Assembly: GCA_019054805.1 (NCBI GenBank)
Contig: JAHQIY010000016.1
Coordinates: 1,116,001-1,180,000, forward strand
Origin: Brachionus manjavacas
Taxonomy: Eukaryota; Rotifera; Eurotatoria; Ploima; Brachionidae
DNA length: 64,000 bases
Direction: 5' to 3'
Below the pieces are notes generated by a model. It did not search any database. It saw only the letters and a list, made by a program, of their open reading frames with translations, and was not told the origin of the DNA. The position numbers and the translations under genes are program-made. The number at the start of each line of letters is the position of its first letter. Position 1 is the stretch's first letter. Of this stretch, positions 58,901 to 64,000 are shown piece by piece.

Positions 58901-61900
58901 TTAAGTATCATAACACCTTAGATAATCTAGTGCAATTAAATGTAAATATTTTGCTCTTATTTGAGTAAACGATTTTAAAATTCCGATTCACGAGGAAACG
59001 TAACGTGTTTATTGAATTTTAAGATTTTCAAGTGAATAAACACTTCCTAGTACAAATTGAGTTCGAAAATTAGCAAAAATTCCAAAATTATGATGCCACT
59101 TACTTAACTAGCCAAGTCCAATTGATTGCTAAAAGTTAAAATGTGTAAACACTAGCTTTAATCAACTAATATTTACAGTCTTATGCCATCTCATCTCTTA
59201 ATAGCCTTTTAAGAAAAATAGATAGTTTAAACTCACACAGGTATAATATTTGTTAGACTAATTTAAATTTTATTTTTAAATATTTGTTTGCAATTAAGAC
59301 AACTTAATTATTTTGATTGGCCATGTTTCTTAATTTAAATGATTAAAATATTGATTTCTATTCGAAAATTGATTTAAAATCAAAAATCCCCAGTGATTTA
59401 TCGAACAATAAAAATAAATACATTTATATTTTTTTATAGCTTGACAATTTTTTTAGGTAATTAAGCTATAAATAGATAAGTAATAACAAGCTGTGTGTCG
59501 TCACTAATCAGTCGTATCTTTACGACATTCTAGGCTTGTTGATTTTTAGATAAAAATAATGGGCTTTAGCTCAACTCCGATAAGTGTCCCAAACTAAGAT
59601 CAGCACTTCACTATTAGTTTTATGCAAAAATTTTGTTATCAAATGTTCAAGGTGTAATTTTAATTAAACTATTAAATTCGTAGTTTATTGATAGTTTCAG
59701 TTATCACATAAATGTTCGGAATAACATAAAAAAGTGACTGGGACAATTTATTTAATCTTTATTTAAAATTAGTACGGATTTAAAATTTTTTAGAGGTAGA
59801 AGATAAAAAATACTTTTTTCTTTCCTGTTAATAATTGATTAAATTATTTGAAATTAATAATTAAATGACATTCACAGACTTTAAAAGTGATTTTTAGCAC
59901 AATATCTGTGCCATTTAATAAACCATTATTATAAAAATAGTTAATTTAAAATATTTTAATTTTTATTAATTAGTTATAATAATAAGGTTGGTATTGGGTG
60001 TTTAGTCTTTGTACGAAATCGGATGTTGGAAATATAAATTTTTGAGAACAATTGTTAAAAATTAGCGAAAAGCATGTTGTAATCTTTTTTTAAATATTTA
60101 TCATTTTATTTAGTTAATATCTGTGATGGGTTTATTTTTTTACTTAATTTATTGGATTATTTTAATTTTTGGCAGCAAAGAAGATTCTGAAAATGAAAGT
60201 TTTTAATTAAATTAAAAGATAATTGTCCCTAAAACCGGAATTTTACTAGAAAATCCCGGACATGTATTCTATTTTAATAAATTACTAATCAGTATCATTA
60301 GTTTAATTATTTTCTGTACTTTTAAAAAATTAAAATAAAGATTTTAATTAATTAATAGTTTAAATATTAATTTCAATTTAATTTTAACTAATAATTTTCT
60401 AATCTACAAAATAGCCGAATCCCTAAACCAGGGCTCCGTCCCGGACATCGTTAATTTTTAATATAATCTTTTTCTTCTTTTTCAAAACTTTAGAAAACCA
60501 AAAAAAAAGAAAAGAAAGACAAAACTTAACTTTACTTTACTTTACTTTATTTTATTATACTTTTTATATTTTCTTTACATCACCCTTGCGGTGTTTATTG
60601 AATAAATAATAATAATAATAATAATAATGATTTATATAACCAAAAAGTTCAAAAATTAAATTTTTTTTAATTAAATATTCTTGTCAACCCATGGTATCCT
60701 TTAATACATTTTTTAATATTATTTTGTACAACTAGATTTTCATAAATTAGAAAAGTTGTTTTTTCGATTCAAATACTTTTGGAGATTTGCAATCTCCTTT
60801 GCGAGTTAAAAGTTCCAGGAGAATAATTATAAAATATTTTAAAAAAATAATTTATTTATTAGAATCTATAATGCAAAAAAGAAAGGTTTTTTTTAATCCG
60901 AGTTATATTTTATTTATTAAAAATATAATTCGGGTTATACCTTTGTAGTTTTGAATGGATCTGAGCCCTTCATTTCAGTCCAATGTTTTTAGCTCATGCT
61001 TAAAAAAGGACATAAATAATTATATAAAATAGTTAAAAATATATATTAATCCGAGTTAATTAAGTTAAAATGGTTCGAAATTTAAAATAACCCTATCAAT
61101 TAATTTTTTGATTAAAAAGTTAAATGAATTCCACTAAGAGTGAGGTTTAAAGTTTTAAAAAACAGGAAAGTCAAAAAAATTTAAAAATTCTCCTGATTAA
61201 TAAAAGAGTTCATATCTGATAAAAACACGAGTAATAAAATCAAGAATTAAAAAAATTTAAAACAAAGTTAAATTTTAATGCAAAAATGTTTTTTTTTTAT
61301 TCAAAAAACATAATATTTATTTAATTTTTTCCTTGATCAAAAAGAAAAACAATAATAACGAGTTACAATTTAAATTTTGAATTTTTTAAGAGTTAATTAA
61401 AAGTTTGACTTGTCTTGTGACTCTTAATTAACTCTATTTTAAAATTAAAAAATTTATTTTTTTTTGTAGAAAATTTTAAATAATTAAGCATAGTCAAGGC
61501 TCGTTAGGACTTTTTTCATTAATTTTGTAGAAATTCAATAGCTAATTTTTAAATTAATTAATTTGATGCAAAATGCGTTTGTCAATTTAAATTTAAAAAA
61601 AATTAAAAACTTCATAAATTAACCTGTTGTCAATTAAATAATTAAAAAATTAATTTATTTTAAATGTGCTTGATTATTTTCAAACAAAAAATCCAAGAAG
61701 CTCATAGAAAAATTCTGACCATGTAAGACTAGCGGAATTATGGAAGAGATAGTCGAACTTGTGCATTGACTGGCGCCAGAAGATCAAAGCCAAATCAGTT
61801 GAGTTGTTTGTCAAGCTAGTAGATAAAGCGTGAACTGAAAAAATAAAATGAGTGAAAACTATTAAGCATCTAGCATCATGTGAGATAACAAAAAGCCCAG

Positions 61901-62641
61901 TCAGGTTTGAACCGTATTCGTTTGAAATGTGATGAATTTCGTTAAGGTGTTTATGAGGACTGCTTTTGAAATTGTTTACGCGAAAACAAGTTGTATAATT
62001 CCACAAACAACTAGTACTCAATATAGCCTGGATTAGCGAAATTCATTAAAGCTTAACTAAGTCTCTAAGCGGCGGCGCCACTTTATCTCCAAACTGGAAA
62101 TATTTATAAAACTGACTAAATTTTTCCAACTTGTCAAACTATTTCAACAAACATCAGACTTAAAACTTCAGCAGCAGCAAAGAAAAAAAGTGTTGTTTGA
62201 TAAATACTAAAAGATAACAGTTTTGTGCTCTTTGGCCTAGCCGATTGCAACCATCTATAAATTGGACATTTACAATTTTAATTTTTGTCCACTAATACAT
62301 TTTGCGAATGTGTCCACAAAGTGTCAATGCAAATTGGTGCCAATTACTATCGCCGAGCACAGCTTGCACACACATCATTTTTGCTCATTTAAAATAAGAA
62401 ATGAACTTCATGCGCAGATAATCATTTGTCAATAGTAGATAATAAGACATGCAGTGGCGACTGAGCACTAAATCTGGACTTGTACACTTACGTAACCATT
62501 TTATCTAGAGCTGCAATTTTTCAATTACTGATAAACGAATTCCACCAGCGATAGATTAGGGGACAAATTATCTTAATCTTCTTAAGCAATAAACTATTTA
62601 AACAAAAATATTTTTTTCATATTTTTTTAATTTAATTTTAG
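55960..62641. other. Gene-poor intergenic region upstream of the zinc-finger gene
   Basis: A/T-rich with no convincing gene. It contains the simple-repeat block at 60530-60630. A minus frame of 113 codons at 61680-62021 lies in slightly GC-richer DNA but shows no recognisable domain or signal. From ~62040 to 62640 the sequence is more complex (GCGGCGGCGCCACTTTATCT) and probably holds the promoter and 5' UTR exon of the zinc-finger gene. Confidence 0.55.
60530..60630 (+). repeat. (TTTAC)n and (TAA)n simple repeats around a possible retroelement 3' end
   Basis: TTTAC is repeated about four times at 60531-60550. CATCACCCTTGCGGTGTTTA and TTGAATAAATAATAATAATA then follow, up to ~60629. A short GC-richer hairpin (CACCC..GCGGTG) before a TAA run resembles the block at 18770-18868. 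Confidence 0.45.
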
Positions 62642-62654
62642 ATAATTAACAAAA

Positions 62655-64000
62655 ATGAGTCTAAACGAGTTGATTTACCAAAATTTTGCCCAGATCAATT
62701 CCCAGTACATGAAGCCGGACGAAGAGCACGAGTCCACCACCACCAATGAGACTTCTTCATCCAATTTGCAGTCAGATGTGTCCGTGGCCGAGTCGGACGC
62801 CGAAGACAGACAAGAAAAGAACACCGTGAACAGCGAGGACGAGGAGGAAGCGCACAGACAAGAGCTTCCCGGAATAGGCCAACTCTACCAGCAAAACATG
62901 GTCTCGTCCCAAATGATGCAGTTGATCCAGGCGCAGAAGAGTGACAAAATCGAAATAGAAAAAGAAAATGCGCCCATATGCAAATACTGCAACAAAATAT
63001 TTGCCAATGTGTCAAATTTGAACCATCACGTGAGCGCCATTCATCTGAATCAATCCAAATGGATTTGCAGCCAGTGTGGCAAGATATGCTCGAGCAAATC
63101 TAACCTAAAGGTGCACTTGAGAGTGCATTTGAGAGTGAAGCCGTACCATTGCCGCTGGTGTTCGTACAGTTGCATGCACCATAGCTCCATTAGGGACCAT
63201 TTGGCCAAAGTTCATCCGGACAAAAGCCACACTCCACTCCAGCCCGGCTATTTGTTCAACTCCCAGGCTGTGCCAGAGCCCGAGGTGTTCAACTCGATGG
63301 GATACAATGGCGGTGCGCCTTCAACCGACCTGACCAAACCAAAAAGAGTCAGCTCAGAGGTCGAGAGTGGTTTTCAGAGCCCGGAAAAAAATCGAACATC
63401 CAAGAAAATGCGAGTTGAAAAACAGTCGCCGGTGCGCTCCGGCCAACAGACCGTTTACCCGACCGCCCAAGCATCACCAGCTCAGAATTTTCAACCAAAT
63501 CAAATGTCCAGTTTTTACAGTGCTTACATGGCCAGAATGTTGCCGTTCATGTACAATCCATTACAGTATGCTGCTGCTTTGTCGAATAGTCAATCGACGG
63601 CCAGTTCTCAATTTTTGGGCATGCTCAACCAAGGCTTTCAAATGGGCCAAGGGCATCAATCACGACAAAATCACCAATCCCACACAAAAGATGGCGTCTT
63701 TTCTTCGCTGTTATCCGGCTCGTCTTCCTCGGACGAGCACCAGACCAACAGCAGTGGAAATTATAGCTACAGTGGATCAAGTAGAAGCTCGAGTATGTCA
63801 CCGTCGAACAAAGTCAACAGCCAGACAAGCACTGCGGCAGATCAGGAGAGTCAGGTGCGAATACTTTCGCCGCGATCGGAACCCTATGTCAAAACAAAAA
63901 AGACTCTCTCGATCGAACAAATGTTGAACACCAAGGCTGACAAAGAAACGCAAACGGAATCGTCTTGTCTGTCGTGTCCGTACTGTTCGGGCAGTCAATC
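62655..64000 (+). CDS. C2H2 zinc-finger transcription factor, 5' part (runs off the window)
   Basis: An uninterrupted frame of 448 codons from MSLNELIYQNFAQINSQYMK to the window end. The acidic N-terminus is followed by three adjacent C2H2 fingers: C109/C112/H125/H130, C138/C141/H154/H158 and C166/C169/H182/H187 (CKYCNKIFANVSNL, CSQCGKICSSKSNL, CRWCSYSCMHHSSI). Only finger 2 leads into a TGEKP-like linker (LRVKPY). A long Ser/Gln/Asn-rich region with a Lys/Arg patch (KNRTSKKMRVEK) follows. CLSCPYCSGS at the very end looks like the first half of a fourth finger, so more fingers are likely beyond the window. An ATTTTAG acceptor at 62641 and the AACAAAAATG start context imply a spliced 5' UTR. 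A nuclear DNA-binding role is expected; the specific orthologue is not recognised. Confidence 0.88.
   Translation, partial: MSLNELIYQNFAQINSQYMKPDEEHESTTTNETSSSNLQSDVSVAESDAEDRQEKNTVNSEDEEEAHRQELPGIGQLYQQNMVSSQMMQLIQAQKSDKIEIEKENAPICKYCNKIFANVSNLNHHVSAIHLNQSKWICSQCGKICSSKSNLKVHLRVHLRVKPYHCRWCSYSCMHHSSIRDHLAKVHPDKSHTPLQPGYLFNSQAVPEPEVFNSMGYNGGAPSTDLTKPKRVSSEVESGFQSPEKNRTSKKMRVEKQSPVRSGQQTVYPTAQASPAQNFQPNQMSSFYSAYMARMLPFMYNPLQYAAALSNSQSTASSQFLGMLNQGFQMGQGHQSRQNHQSHTKDGVFSSLLSGSSSSDEHQTNSSGNYSYSGSSRSSSMSPSNKVNSQTSTAADQESQVRILSPRSEPYVKTKKTLSIEQMLNTKADKETQTESSCLSCPYCSGSQ

Noticed and set aside
61680-62021. 113-codon minus frame
   Set aside because: No domain, signal peptide or splice support. It lies in the probable upstream region of the zinc-finger gene; kept only as a note.
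63367-63927. 186-codon frame within the zinc-finger gene
   Set aside because: Out-of-frame; the zinc-finger frame is uninterrupted from 62655 to the window end.
1-64000. tRNA, rRNA or CRISPR features
   Set aside because: No T-loop-like GGTTCGAATC pattern in a tRNA setting, no rRNA-like stretch, and no regular direct repeats with unique spacers were seen.

Overview
The window is nuclear DNA from a small-genome invertebrate animal. It is very AT-rich outside genes, has many GT-AG introns of about 48-66 bp plus a few kilobase-scale ones, and noticeably GC-richer exons. The three best-recognised genes (PDZ-GEF/RapGEF2, NF-YC, PWP1) are clearly animal-type. FLYWCH and LINE relics on an AT-rich background would fit a spiralian such as a monogonont rotifer, but that placement is inference.

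Layout. 1-3.6 kb: AT-rich DNA with one small inverted-repeat element. 3.6-5.2 kb (+): a five-exon gene whose first four exons match the first four exons of the neighbouring PDZ-GEF gene in length and phase, followed by an unrelated tail with two SUMO-interaction-like motifs. 6.4-26.7 kb (-): a complete 13-exon PDZ-GEF (RAPGEF2-type) gene of about 1605 residues. Its large introns hold a foldback element with a nested element, an inverted copy of one of its own exons, a 41-bp minisatellite, a ~158-bp tandem satellite and other inverted repeats. 26.7-32.7 kb: gene-poor. 32.7-33.6 kb (+): NF-YC, tail-to-tail with PWP1 (33.8-35.6 kb, -). 36.9-37.3 kb (+): a small Ly6/quiver-like GPI-anchor-type protein. 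38.4-42.2 kb and 44.4-45.8 kb (-): two intronless secreted proteins sharing a C-x13-C signature; the larger carries about 36 tandem 17-residue repeats. 46-56 kb: FLYWCH remnants, decayed LINE reverse-transcriptase pieces and a 169-residue orphan. 56-62.6 kb: nothing coding seen. 62.7 kb to the end (+): the 5' part of a C2H2 zinc-finger gene that runs off the window.

No functional pathway links the genes. NF-YC (CCAAT-box transcription) and PWP1 (rDNA chromatin/ribosome biogenesis) are housekeeping; PDZ-GEF activates Rap GTPases at the membrane. The most novel content is the repeat glycoprotein pair at 38-46 kb and the cNBD-SIM chimera at 3.6 kb, which appears to derive from duplication of the start of the PDZ-GEF gene that it faces.
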